From NCBI GenBank assembly GCA_025349905.2, contig MU624555.1, forward strand, positions 1 through 59,517: a stretch of 59,517 bases of DNA, read 5' to 3'. Origin of the DNA: Blastocladiella britannica. Taxonomy: Eukaryota > Blastocladiomycota > Blastocladiomycetes > Blastocladiales > Blastocladiaceae. This document shows, in pieces, positions 43,834 to 56,000 of the stretch. How positions within the stretch are numbered: the stretch's first letter is position 1; every line of letters begins with the position of its first letter. The translations under genes were made by a program, and so were the position numbers. The notes under the pieces were generated by a model. The model was not told where the DNA came from. It searched no databases and saw only the letters and a list, made by a program, of their open reading frames with translations.

Positions 43834-45928
43834 CGGAAGCACACCCAAAGCATCGCGTCGGGCGTCCTCGGTCCAAAGGGATCAGCCGCAGCCGAGCCTG
43901 GGACGGCAGCGCACCATCAAGTTCCGGAGCGAAGGTGACGGTGGAAGTGGATCCTCCTCTACCTCGGTGCACCCCGAAGTCCGGCGTGCCATCTTGGGCG
44001 GATCCACCGCGCAACAGCAACAGCAAGCCTCGGCAGCAGCAGTGGCGGGATCCTATTATGCCTCAAGCGGGTCGCCGTCTCGCGACAATGATTCCGATAA
44101 CCCGCCCATGTCCAGTATTCTCGGCGGCCTCGGGCATCTTTCCATTTCGTCCGACGAAGAACAGCAGCACCAGCAGGTTCACCACAGCATGCCCCGGCCG
44201 GCAGCGATCCTGCACGTCGACACGCAGCACGTGCCCAACTATGCGCCGGCCGTCCACCACCCGCCGCCCGTGATGCGCACCGTCGCCGCCGGCATCGCCG
44301 CTACGACCATCCCGCCGCCCTCGTCGTCGCCCTTGCGGGTCCAAGCGGCATCCATCCCCGTCTCTGTGCAGCTCATGCAAACCGAGCTCCCGGCCATGGC
44401 CGAGCAGGCGATTCTTTACCGCGACGACGTGGACGAAGAGGACGACAATCGGCCGCTGGCAGAAACCGTGCCGGCCCGTCCAGGGTCGCCGATGGCGGCG
44501 GCAGCGGCAGTGGCGGCTCGTGGAACTCTGATGAGTGGTCCGTGGAGCGGGACCAGCGGCATGTCGCCTGACGACGTGCCGTTGATTTCCGTGATCCCTC
44601 GTGGTCATGGGGGCAGCAGTATTGCTGGCAGCGACGGGCGGTCCGGTCGGTCAGCGAGTCCCTCCGGGAGCAACGGCAGCCAGCCAGCATCGCCCGTGCA
44701 CGGCACATTACTGTCTCCATCACGGTACGGATCAGAGCTCAAGACCAAAGTCAAGGTTTTTTCGCTGCCGCTCGGCCCACCGTCGCCCATGTCGGCGGTG
44801 CAAGAGATTCCCGGGTCTGCGGCGTCGGACGACGTGCCGCTGTCTATGATTCCCATCGGCACGCTCCACCAGCATCAGTTCATGGGACTCCAGCAGCAGC
44901 AGCAACAGTTCATGACACTCCAGCAACACCAGCCGCAGCCGCAGCAACAGACGATGCACGGCAATAACAACAATAACATGTCCCCGATGAGCCTCATGTA
45001 CATGGGCATGGGCATGGGCATGTCGATGGCCATGAACGGCGCGTTTGGCGCCGGAATGCCGTTCTCATCGGCGGCGGCGGTAGCGGGCGGGCCAGGTGGC
45101 AGCAGCGGCTCGAGCGGCGGAGCGTCGTTTGCGGGTATGCCGATGGGGTACCCACCGGGGATGATGCCGGGGATGATGCCGGGACACTACATGGTGCCGC
45201 CTCCTGGTGCCGTGTACGGCATGTATCCAGGTGCGCCGCAGTACGGCGGCGAGCACTATGACGGCGAGACTGCTCCGGCCAAGACCAAGCACCACAAGTC
45301 GTCGCGCAGCAAGTCACGCGATGGCACGTCGTCCTCCTCCAAGCACTCGAAAAAGGACCGGTCCAGCAAGGATCGCAGCGGCGACGGTGAAGGTGAGAAA
45401 AAGTCCCGGTCCAAGTCGCGCGACTCGACCTCGCGCCGGCACCGGTCGTCTTCCCGCAAAGAGGAAGATGGCGACGTCCCGTCAGAGGTGGCGGCGTCCA
45501 TGGACGAGCAGCTCACTCGTGGCCGCCGCGCACCTTACAACCAAGGCCCGAACGACTTTGCCGGCGTTCCTCTGCGCGCCATCACCCAGACCTTGAGCGA
45601 GCCGCAGCTGGCGCTCCCGGAGACCGCCAGGTCCGTCACCATTGCAACGGTGCCTCTGAGCGGCACGTCGCCCGCATCGGCTTCCATGCAACGCCCCGGG
45701 AGCCGTGGCCGGCAGCCGGGGATCGCCGTGTACTCGCCTGCGCTCGATTTCCAGCGCCGCACGTCCACCCCGATGCAGCCCCCACCAACCAGCCCCATCC
45801 GGTCGGGGATGGTGCAAAAGAAGGTGGTGTCGGCACTGGTTGCTCGCCTCGGCACGAACGGCGAGAATCTCGGGTCCCCCGAGGACGATGTCGCCGGCGC
45901 AGTGGCCGACAAGAACAATGTCGATTAA
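43769..45928 (+). CDS. Gln/Ser-rich disordered protein with SR-like segment
   Basis: A 719-residue uninterrupted frame from ATG 43769. It opens with a 14-glutamine run and continues as low-complexity Ser/Gln/Gly/Met/Pro sequence, with a Met/Gly-rich patch (MGMGMGMSMAMNG) around residue 415. Near residues 515-585 is an Arg/Ser/Lys-rich region (KSSRSKSRDG, KKSRSKSRDS, SRRHRSSSRK) like the SR domains of splicing or RNA-binding proteins. No folded domain is evident. Short linear repeats such as DDVPLISVIPRG and DDVPLSMIPIG occur twice. The even codon use and absence of stops support a real gene, but the function is not recognisable. Divergent from the F-box gene by 137 bp. Confidence 0.65.
43790..43831 (+). 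repeat. CAG/CAA trinucleotide run (14 Gln codons)
   Basis: Fourteen consecutive glutamine codons, nearly all CAG, immediately after the seventh codon of the Q/S-rich gene; a length-unstable microsatellite candidate. Confidence 0.9.
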
Positions 45929-46226
45929 CTCACTGTGCCATTCATCGTTTACACGATCCAGCATGGAGGGTCCAATTTTTCAGAGGGCATGGATGTGAAT
46001 ACAAATATAATAGGGTAAATGCTTTATAAATTTGACCGAGGTGCTTGCCGAGCTCATCGGTTGATCTCCTCTGAGCCGTCTTGGCACCCACGGAATGATC
46101 CCTCGAACGTTTTCCTTTCGCTTTTACTTTTCATAAAAAAATCGTTTATAGATCCAGCGCTCCCCTCCAACTTTTTCGTAGAATAAAAGCTAATAGCATA
46201 AAAGAGTGTAAAGAAAAAAGGACTGC

Positions 46227-49200
46227 ATGTCCACCGTCACTGCTGCTCCTCCAATCCAATCGCAGCAATCGCGATCTCCTCTTAAATTGCCTCCACTCGC
46301 TTCTTCATCGGCTGCAACAGACGCCGCCGCCGCTATTCCAATTAACGACGGCAGCAGCAGCACCCCGCCGTTCGTCTCTTCGGACGCCCCCGCCGCCCCA
46401 CTCGCTGCCCCAACCACTCGCGCGCGCATTCTCGCTGCAGATCCCGCAATGGCGAGCACCACCGGCGCCATCACCACCACCACGCCGCTGGCGACGGGTA
46501 CCGTGTCCCCTGCACCCGGTGCAGCTCGCAACGCCACCGTCGTGGATGTTGGCGGCGCATCCTTTGCTCCTACCCGCGCCACGGACGCTGGAGAGCTCGA
46601 GTCGTACCAGGTGCGCGCGCTCTTCCGTAAGACCGTGAGCTACCAGAAGCGCCAAAAGGTCACCAACATTTGCTGGTACGATCCAGTCCATTTTATCCAT
46701 GAATTTACATAATCACATCTGTTTTTGACGGATGCATGTCCTAACTCCCACCCCCTTCCGTTCTCGATCTCCATCTTTCCCAAACTCACTCCCATATTAT
46801 GATCTCAATAGTGTCTCTGCCTGTCCCTTGTTGATGGTGGCACTCTCGGCACTGCTGGGAACCCTGATCTCGAACCTTATTGCCTCGTCTTCTACGGTTC
46901 AAGGTACACAATCAACCACTTCCTATAGAGATCAATAGGGAAGCTGACCCAAAATATCCAGAATTCGTGCTCTGCAGTAACGCCAATGCCTACGATCCGG
47001 CCACCAACTTGCCCCTCACGGCCAACTTCCCCACCACAGACGGCCGCAATGTCCCCGGATCAACTCCCGGCAGCACCGTCAAGCTGACCAATTTCTTGTC
47101 GGCCTCGGGCGGCGCCTGCGTCATGTGGGCCGGCAACAGCTATTCCAACTCGGGCCCCTACGAGCTCGATCCATTTGGTGCGCCGCTGACCCCGGCGCAG
47201 ACCACGCTCTTTGACACGTCCACGGCGAACGGCCGCTTGGCGCGCACCTACGCCCGCATGGCGTCGGTGGTGCGGCCCGACCCCAAGGGCGGATGGCTCA
47301 ACCCGCTTAGCACCAGCGTGCAGACGCTCGTCAAGTTGTCGGGTGCACAGCTCTACCCGTGGGTCATGGTCTCGCAGGCCAGCGGCGTGGATCTCGGATC
47401 GAACGTGCAGCAGCAGCCCATCAGCGCCAACCCGGCCACCGCCATGTCCGCGGTCAGCACCCTGGGCCAGGGCAACTCGGGGATTCTGGGCCGGTTCCCG
47501 ACCCGCCTGTACACCAACATCACCACGTCGTCGTCGTCGCCCGCCGGGTTTGGAATCACCAACTTTGCCGCGGTCCCGTACTTTGTCCCGCAGCCGTCCA
47601 CCGTGTCGCCCCGCGACCTGGACGACTCTCTTGCCACCCTTGTTCGCAACACCCTCACGGCGCTCTCGAGTGTCAACAAGGCGGTCCTGACCCAGACCGA
47701 CCCGGACCCAACCGCGCAGCTGCAGTTCCAAATCAACGTCGGCACCATCTTGCAGTCGCTGCCGTGGGGCGCCATCTCGTTCAACAAGCGCGACGCCGCC
47801 AACCAAAAATACGAGTACACGATGCAGGTCGGCTCTGACAACCGCATTGCGCGCGCGGCATCATTCCCTGGCCAAGGGCTCCGCCGCTGGGTGCTCAACT
47901 CGTGGCTGGCCAACGCGATTGCCGGCGAGGACGCGAGCGGCACCACCATCACCCAGGGCCTGCGAGCGTTCCCGGCGTACACCACGTCGGCGATCACGCT
48001 CCCAATTGGCGCGTTTATTGGCCGTATCTTGTACCCGTTCGGCATCAGTTTCCTGCTCCCGATCTTTGTCATTACGCTGGTCAAGGAAAAGGAAGACCGC
48101 ATCCAGGTGATGATGGTCATGAACGGGCTCAAGCTGCGCACCTACTACATGGCGCACGCGCTGCACTTTTACTCGCTGCACATCCTGTCCACGGTGGTGT
48201 TTTTGGTGACGGGAATCGCGTTCCAGCTGCAGTTCTTTACGCAGACGGCGCTGGCGGTGCTGGTGTGCCTGTTTATCGTGTGGGGCCTGGTGCAAGTCGC
48301 CATGGCGTTCTTTTTGGGGGCGCTCTTTTCCAAGTCGCGCAACGCGCTGGTGGTCACGTTCCTGATTGTGCTCCTGGCCGTCATTGTCAACACTGCCGTG
48401 ACCAACCTGCTGACAAGTAACGCGCCCGGCCTGTACCTGGCGTGGCCTGGATTCGCGTTCTACCGTGCGCTGACGATCGTCAATACGGCGTCGTTCACCA
48501 AAGGCGCGATGCCGTACACCATGTCGATGCTGGTCCCTGGCGACGAGGTATACAACTGCATCATTGCGATGCTGATTGAGATCCCCGTGTACCTGTTCCT
48601 GGCGTACTACCTGTCGAGCGTGCTCAAGTCCGAGTTTGGCGTGCAGAAGCGCTGGAACTTTATCTTTGTGGAGCCGTACAACGCGCTCACGGGCGCCAAC
48701 AAGCGCCGGGCCGAGGAGGACCGCGCCAACTACGTGGCAGTGGTGAACGACGACGAGACGCAGTTTGAGGACGCGGACGTGAAAGCCGAGCGCGCGCGCG
48801 TCGACGCCAACCAGTTCAAGACCGACGCGCCGCTGGTGGTCCGTCACATGCGCAAGATTTACTCGGGCACTCGCAAGATTGCCGTCAAGGATGTGACGTT
48901 TGCGGCCGAGAATGGCGAGGTGTTTGGTCTGCTGGGCCCGAACGGGGCGGGCAAGACGTCGCTGATTTCGATTCTGACGGGTCTGTACGAGCCGACGCTC
49001 GGCGCTGCGTCCCTGGGCGGGTTCGATATTGCCACCCAGCGCAAGCACGTGTTCCGCACCCAGGGCACGTGCCCGCAGCACGACATTCTGTGGGACGATC
49101 TGTCGGTGGGCGAGCACCTGCTGTTTTACTCGCGGTTGAAGGGTATCCCGCCCGCGCAGGAGGAGGAGGCCAAGGACCGGGCACTGCGTGCGGTCTCGCT

Positions 49201-49789
49201 CGAGAATTTCGAGGATCGGCTGTCCAAGGGTCTCAGTGGCGGCGAGAAGCGGCGCCTGTCGATTGCGATTGCGCTGATTGGCGACCCGAAGGTGGTGTTT
49301 TTGGACGAGCCCACGACCGGCCTGGATCCGGAGGTGCGGCGTCTGATTTGGACCATCATCACCAAGGCGCGCGTGGGCAAGACGATCGTGATCACCACCC
49401 ACAGCATGGAGGAAGCCGAGGTGCTGTGCTCGCGTATTGGGATCATGGCCAAGGGCACGTTGCGGTGCATTGGCAACCAGCTGCGGCTCAAGCAGCTGTA
49501 CGGCGCTGGGTTCAAGCTGTCGTTCATCACCGCCGCCGAGGCCATGGCCGACGCCACCGCCAAGGTCCTGCAGCTGCTGCCACCGTCGGCCACCGTCGTG
49601 GACGCATTTGCGACCTCCAAGTCGATCGAGTTTATGCCCGAGGACGGCGCGCTCGCGGGCATCTTTGACGCGATGCAGACCCACGCCAAGGAATGGGCCA
49701 TTGACGACTGGGGCCTGTCGATCACCAGTCTCGAGGAGGTGTTTTTGCGGCTCGTATCGGAGACGGACGCTGAGGGGAGTGCCGAGTAA
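46227..49789 (+). CDS. ABCA-type half-size ABC transporter
   Basis: ABCA-family transporters move lipids or related molecules across membranes; plants and protists have half-size versions with one membrane domain and one nucleotide-binding domain. Three exons: 46227-46676, about 46812-46902 and about 46962-49789. The N-terminus is a Ser/Ala/Thr-rich tail, then QVRALFRKTVSYQKRQKVTN and the first membrane helix (PLLMVALSALLGTLISNLI). A long extracytosolic domain follows, then a helix cluster from about 48000 (FIGRILYPFGISFLLPIFVI, through LVVTFLIVLLAVIVN). The ATPase has Walker A GPNGAGKTS, Q-loop CPQHDILWD, signature LSGGEKRRLS, Walker B VVFLDEPTTGLDPE and switch ITTHSMEEAE. All catalytic motifs are intact. 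The arrangement is closest to the plant ATH/ABCA2-12 branch. Confidence 0.88.
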
Positions 49790-49946
49790 AATGGTGTGCC
49801 GTGGTCGGATTAATAGACGCATCGTTTCTCTTTCAGCCAGCCGTTTTTAAGATAACGACGCACAGCACAGCACCACATTAACGTGCAGGACGACGCCCAG
49901 CTTAATCCTCGTATTCTTGAACTACTCATACTCGATATCAATTTGC

Positions 49947-52880
49947 ATGTACCGTGGCGACCCGACGTCTTTTTCATCGCAACCACCGCCTATTGCTCGT
50001 CCGGCCGCCGTTCCCGATGCTCAATATACCCCAGCCTTCAATTATCCCCAATCACCCAAGGTCCAGCGGCCGTTGCTTACGTCTGCGTCGATGCTGGCCC
50101 TTGATTATGGAAACGCAAATACTGCAAGAGAAAGCAGAGGTGCAGCACCTGGCATCTCGGACGGCACCGATGCCATTGGCGACCCACCACCGACGTCACG
50201 CATGTCCGTGTCGTCCCCCCAGCACAATATGCTGCCGCCGCCTCCGCCGTCCTTGTCCTCGTCGTGGCCGCACGCATCGCTCTTGCTTGGCCCTCCCTTT
50301 GCATCCGGAGCAGGAGCAGCAGCAACTTTACCGCCGCTCGATACCCGGCTGCTGGCCTTCCGGCCGGCATTGACGCCGATTCCGTCGCCCACCGCCATGA
50401 TGGGACAGCCGCCACTTGACCAAGCCAATGCCGAGGGAGACGACCTTAATGATGACGGCGACGTGGTGCAGGAGCAGCAGATGACGCCGGCAGCCCGACC
50501 GCGAACGCGGACAAGGTCTGCTTGGTCGTTCTTTTCCGGAACCTCGTCGGTTCCCGGAGGCGGCGGCGGCGCAGAGGACTCGGGCACGCCCTGGTGGCAC
50601 CGCGATCCTCATCCCGGCAGCGACGATGGCTGGGGCTCTTTTGCAGGCGACCGGCACTTTGACGTTGAGGACGATGACGGACGATCGCTCTCGGACCGGT
50701 CGGCGCCTGGAGCCGGTCTACCGCTCGCAGTGTACCCGTCGTTTGTGTTTGAGGGCCACCTGGCGCATCCGGTGGACATGCCCGCGCACGCGTCGGCAGT
50801 GACGGCTGCGCTGGCGGGAGGGTTCGACTTTGATCCCGAGTACTCGCCCGAGTCCGGTGGCGTGCCCTCGCGCGGCCGCGCCAACCCGTACCGCCCGCTC
50901 TTATTGCTGACATTGGCCCTGTCAGTCACGGGCAGCTTCTGGGCATTTGATTTACCCGCACAGCTCAACTTGCCCCTGGGCGAGCGGTTTGGGTACGAGG
51001 ACCACTCATGGCAGGCCGCATTCGCGCGCCTCTACGCCACGTACGCGGCGCCCAATGTGTTTATGCCGTTTGTCGCGGGCCGGCTCGTGGACCGGTGGGG
51101 TGCGCGGCCGGTCCATATTGTGCTGCTGGCGTGCGTCGTCGGCGGCCAGGCACTGGTCGCGTACGGGATCTGGAAGGTCAGTTACGAGTGGGTGGTTATT
51201 GGCCGGCTGTTGCTTGGCGTCGGCGGCGAGAGCCTTGCCGTCGCGCAGGCGCGCATCACCTGTGACTGGTACGTTTTAAATTCTTACCGTTTCTCTGACT
51301 GATATTGACTCTATAATAATAATAGGTTTCTGGAATCCGAGCTCGGGTTTGCGCTTGGGTTTCACTTGGCCTTTGCGCGGTACGCGCTCCATATAACATA
51401 CTTATTGTAGCGCCCACACTCATAACAAATAACGATATGTGTAGGGCCGGATCCGTCCTCAACGACCTGTGCTCGGCAGCGATCGAGGCAAAGCACGGCG
51501 CGACCGCCGCTGCCATTTGGTGCACGGGCATGTGCGCGTTCTCGATGGTCATGGGCATTGCCGCATGCGCCATTGACGCGTCGCAGCACCGCCGCGCTGC
51601 CGAAGCGATCGATGCGGCATGGGAGGCAGCGTCGGTGGCCGCCGCCGGCGCTCACGACAGCGGCCTTGGCCCGACCACGGCGATATCTCCTTACACGCCA
51701 TGCCTGGCGACCATCAGCGAGAGCCGCCTCACAGCAGCAACGGCAGCACCCGGCGACGAACGCTCGCCCCTTCTTTTGCGGCGCACCGCTTCGGTCACGT
51801 CCTACCACACCATGGCAAGGTCGATCCCGCGCACCGACTCGATGCCAGCACACGCATACATGAGTGGCGGCGGCGGGACTCCTCATGCTACATCTGTCAT
51901 GGTCCGGCGGTCGTCCCTGTCGGTCCTGGTGGCCATGGGAATTGATCCAGCTCCCCAACTTCCAATGCCCATCACTGGCGCAGACCCATCCGATCCCGAT
52001 TGGCCGACACCTTCTGTCGCGGACTATGTGCCTCCGCTCGCGCCATACCGGACGCTTTCCATGACTCCGTCCCTGGCGAATCTGGCACAAGTGTCCGCAG
52101 CAGCGGCCGCCGGTGGCGAGGCAGCCGCGTCCGTGGTTGGGTTCGAACTCGACTCGGGTGGCGAAGAAGAGGAAGAGTACGATGGCGACAAGGACGAGAC
52201 CGATCGCGTGGGCCTGCTGTCGCGGTCGGTCCCGCGGCCGCGCCCCCGCCCCCGGTTCGTGCTGCTGACGTTCCCACTCTCGTTCTGGGCACTGGCAGTG
52301 TCCATGGTCAGCCTTTACGTCAGCTGCAATACGTTCACGTCGATTTCCAGCGATTTCATGCAGACCATGTACGGCGTGACGAGTTCGCAGGCGGGGCAGC
52401 TTTGTACGTTCTCTCCATTTATTTTCCCTTTTGGTTTGTTTTTCTCATCCTTGCAATCATGGCACAGCTTCGTTCATGGACATTGCGGCAACCGTAGTGG
52501 TCCCGCTCTCGGGCCTCATGTTTGAGCGCATCCACTACCGGTCCGCGCGCATTGTGGTGATAGCCAACGCGCTCTTCTTATCGCTGGCGTTCTGGTTCCT
52601 GGCGTCCGGATCGATCTCACTCCCGCCGGCGCTCATGGTGATTGGGTCGGCGTATGCGATCGGTGCATCGATGCTATGGCCGCGCATTCCGGCCCTGGTG
52701 CGCGACCCATCGGCCCTGTCAACCGCGTACGGCGTGGTGACGTGCTGCGTGAACGGCACGTTGGCGGCCGTGCCGGCCGGGTTCGCGCACTTGATTGCGA
52801 CCGACCCGACGTTCGGGACCGTCATGCGCGTGTTTGCGGGGATTGCGGCGGTCGGCGCGGCCGCGGCCTTCGTGACTTGA
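49947..52880 (+). CDS. MFSD1-like major facilitator transporter
   Basis: MFSD1 is a 12-helix lysosomal major-facilitator protein that exports dipeptides. The first in-frame ATG is 49947; codons upstream to 49917 are open but start with TTG. About 320 residues of disordered Pro/Ser/Asp-rich N-terminus precede helix 1 (PLLLLTLALSVTGSFWAFDL). Then come ATYAAPNVFMPFVAGRLVDR (the MFS A-motif region) and RLLLGVGGESLAVAQARI, the hallmark of this subfamily, with splices through FLESELGFALGFHLAFAR and AGSVLNDL. A long cytosolic loop (about 51580-52240) holds acidic and Ser-rich sequence. Helices 7-12 follow, to the end at 52880. A short intron near 52405-52470 joins the last two exons. The extended tail and loop are not usual for MFSD1. 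Confidence 0.75.
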
Positions 52881-53045
52881 GTTTGTGTAAAAAATATTGG
52901 ACTTCAATTTTGGGCGCCTTTGTTTCAGTGTTCTCTTCCAAAGACAGCGCGCCGCCGCTTCCGCAGCACGTACACTTGAGATACTCGGCTCCTCTACCGT
53001 CCTCGCCTTCATAGAACCTTCTCGCACTGGGCTGGAAAACCAACC

Positions 53046-56000
53046 ATGACCCAACCCAAAGCCGTACCCCACGCGACGAAAAAACGCGGCCGGTCGCTGG
53101 TGCGCAAGCTCGCCGATATTGTCTCGCCGCCGCCACCGCCTCCGCAATTGCCATCGTCATCGGACTCGGCGGCTACGGTAACACCGAAATCGCCGTCGGT
53201 CCTGGACTTTGACGCGGAGTTGCCCGACACTGAGCTGGCTGGGATTGCTCGAACGGTCAACAAGGCCACGCACAAGGCCGGCCATGCTGGTAGCAAGGTG
53301 CTGAAAGCCGCTGAGCTGTATGCCTCGGCCCGGGAAAAGCTGGAGGGGAACGAGAAATTCGAAATCATTGGCGCCGTTTTCGGGCACTTGCAGGGAATTG
53401 TCGCTACCGTGCCGCTTGCCGGGCCCATTTTTACGTGCTTTAAGGTTTACCACTTATCCTCAACATGGAATGAGATTGGATACACTGACACGTAATACCA
53501 AAAAGACTTTTGTCGACTTTGAAGTGGCCGCGCACAAAAGCCATACTGCCATTAGCGACCTACACGGCCGCGTGATCTTTGTGCTCGACACGATGCGCCG
53601 CTTGGACAAGAAGCGAGAGTGGTCCAAAGACGAGGACCTCGCGCACGCGGTGCTCCGCCCACTGAAAGATCCGATCCGCGCGTGCTCGGTGCTGTTTTCG
53701 GACTACAAGGGGCAGTCGTGGTTCTCCCGGCGTCTGTACGGCAAGTCCACGCTCAATAAGATTGGCGAGCTGGACGCGAGCCTGACTTCGGCCATGGCCG
53801 ACGCGACATTTGCGCTCGGCCTGACCATGGCCGGCAACGCGATGCCGGCAATCGCCATGGACATGGACCCGGCGGCGCAGGCGGCGGCGGACGCGGTGGC
53901 GCGGTCGGGTGGCATGACGGTGTTTCTGAAAGATCCGGCGGGCGTGACGGCGCTGGGAAAGCAGTTGGCGGCGCAGCTGGGCGAGCGGTTCGACCCGGGC
54001 ACCATGTTGGTCGAAGTGCAGCGTGGGTTCGACGAGAGGTTCAGTGCCCTGGACAAGTCGTTCGAGGACGTGCTCACCGCGGTCGCGACCCAGGGCAAGT
54101 CGATTGATGAGGCCAAAGTCATGCTCGACGAGCTATGTAAACGCAACTCCATGTACACGCAGATCCGGTGCGCAGGGTTGCGCGACCTGTGGCTCACGGC
54201 CGGGTGGGGCGCGCGCATCAAGATGACCGTGTTCATTGACGTGATCATTGAGCAGCTTCGCGCCGACGTTTCAGACGCGATTGCGATCAGTGGGTTGTCA
54301 CCGAGAAAGGGCGTCATTCCGGGTCACCTCAGCGCCCTTTACGACGGGTTTGAGAAGGTTCTCCTATCCATTGATGAAGATCAGGTATGATTGCAGTTCT
54401 CCGGTTCGTTGGACTGATCTCACTGACATTGGTTGAAAAATGGAGTCGGGCACCATGTCGCCCCAGGAGGTCAACGACTTTTTCGCGTTCGATTCATGGC
54501 GCCTCATGGACTATTTCACGCTCGTGTCGTTTTTCATGACGACCACGCGTGCCGAGCTGTACATCCTGCCATTTCTTTCATTCACATGACAAGGCCTCAC
54601 ACTCCCAAATGTATACTAGACTCAAATCCCTCCAACACGAGTTCGGCCTGATTGCACGCCGACTCATGACCCCAACCGAGGACAACCAGTACGCCTTGTT
54701 CTTTGGCAATCTGCGCCCGACCATTGTGGCGATGCGCGATCTGGCCAGCGAGCAGGCGGAAACGGAAGGCGCGCTTCCCGATTGGCTCGAGCACACCCCA
54801 GCGCTGTACGACCGCAGCGCCATGTACAAGCGTCTCGGCAAGTGGGACTGGTCGCACATGGCTCAATACGCGCCTCCCTCCTTTGCCAATCTCCATGCCA
54901 TGTTTGCGCAAACCGTTGATCTTGCGGCCGCGCTCGAGGGCGGGATCGACGCGTTTCAGTGGACCAAGTTCGAGACGGCGGTGCGCGGACTCGAGTCGCA
55001 CATCAGCGAGTGGACGCCCGAGCTGGCAAAGCACTTGATCAAGACCGTGGACGCGGCGCTGGTCTGGCACGGCGACGGCAGCCGGTTCATGGGTGACCCA
55101 ACTGCGCGGGCCAACTTTGAGTTTACTGCCACCCGCCCGTTCCCGCGCGTGGCCGTCATGAAGCATACGACGCGGCGTCCGCCGAACGCGATTGTCGGAG
55201 GCACGATGGGCGGCGAGACGCTGTACCTCACTACCACCATTTACCGTGCCAAGCGCGGCAAGTCGTATCGCTACGCGACGTATGCTCGCGACGTTGACGG
55301 CGAAATCAGCTGCATCTCGTGTGCGCCAGAGAATGTAAGTGCTTTTAGCTGGCTCGTGAAGGTACCTTTTTTCTCCACCCATTCCTGCAAAAAAAACTCA
55401 TCCGCCAAAAAATGTAAAGCCCAAAGCATATGATGTCGAATCCACAGTTTCCAAACCATGCCAAGGCATTCTCGAGTGGAAATCACAGCGCTTGACATGC
55501 GCACCACACCCACTCGCAGGCGTCATCAACATAGAGTGGAGCGCATCCCCCGTTTTCATTGCGCGGTATAAGCGCGACGACGACACGATCCTGCCTGGGT
55601 ACATTTACGTTGATAACGGCGTGCTTCATTTCGTGTGCGCGTACATGGTCGCCGCCGAAAACAACCAGCACCGCGTGATCATCAGCACCCAGAATGCCAC
55701 CAAAGGCCTCGGGCACATGGGCGATGCCAAGGACGTGTCGTTCGAGTTTCTTGATCGCGAGGCGGCCGACATTGAGCTTCTGGTAGCCGAGGCAGACCAG
55801 TTCCCATTTAACTCGGCCGTGTCGTGGGCGCATCCGGCCGAGCTGTACCAAGAGTCTCGCACCACCGTGGTCGCTCATGAGTCGGTCGATGGCCGCGTGC
55901 ACTTGGCGTGGTGCTTGGGCGAGTCGGGCGTGTACCTGGGCACCCAGGTCGAGGATTCCGAGGTTGCGACGTACTTTGAGCCGGGCCCAGGTGGTGCAGG

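Noticed and set aside
47861..49822. 653-codon minus-strand frame opposite the ABC transporter
   Set aside because: Shadow of the ATPase and membrane region; the plus strand carries every ABC motif intact.
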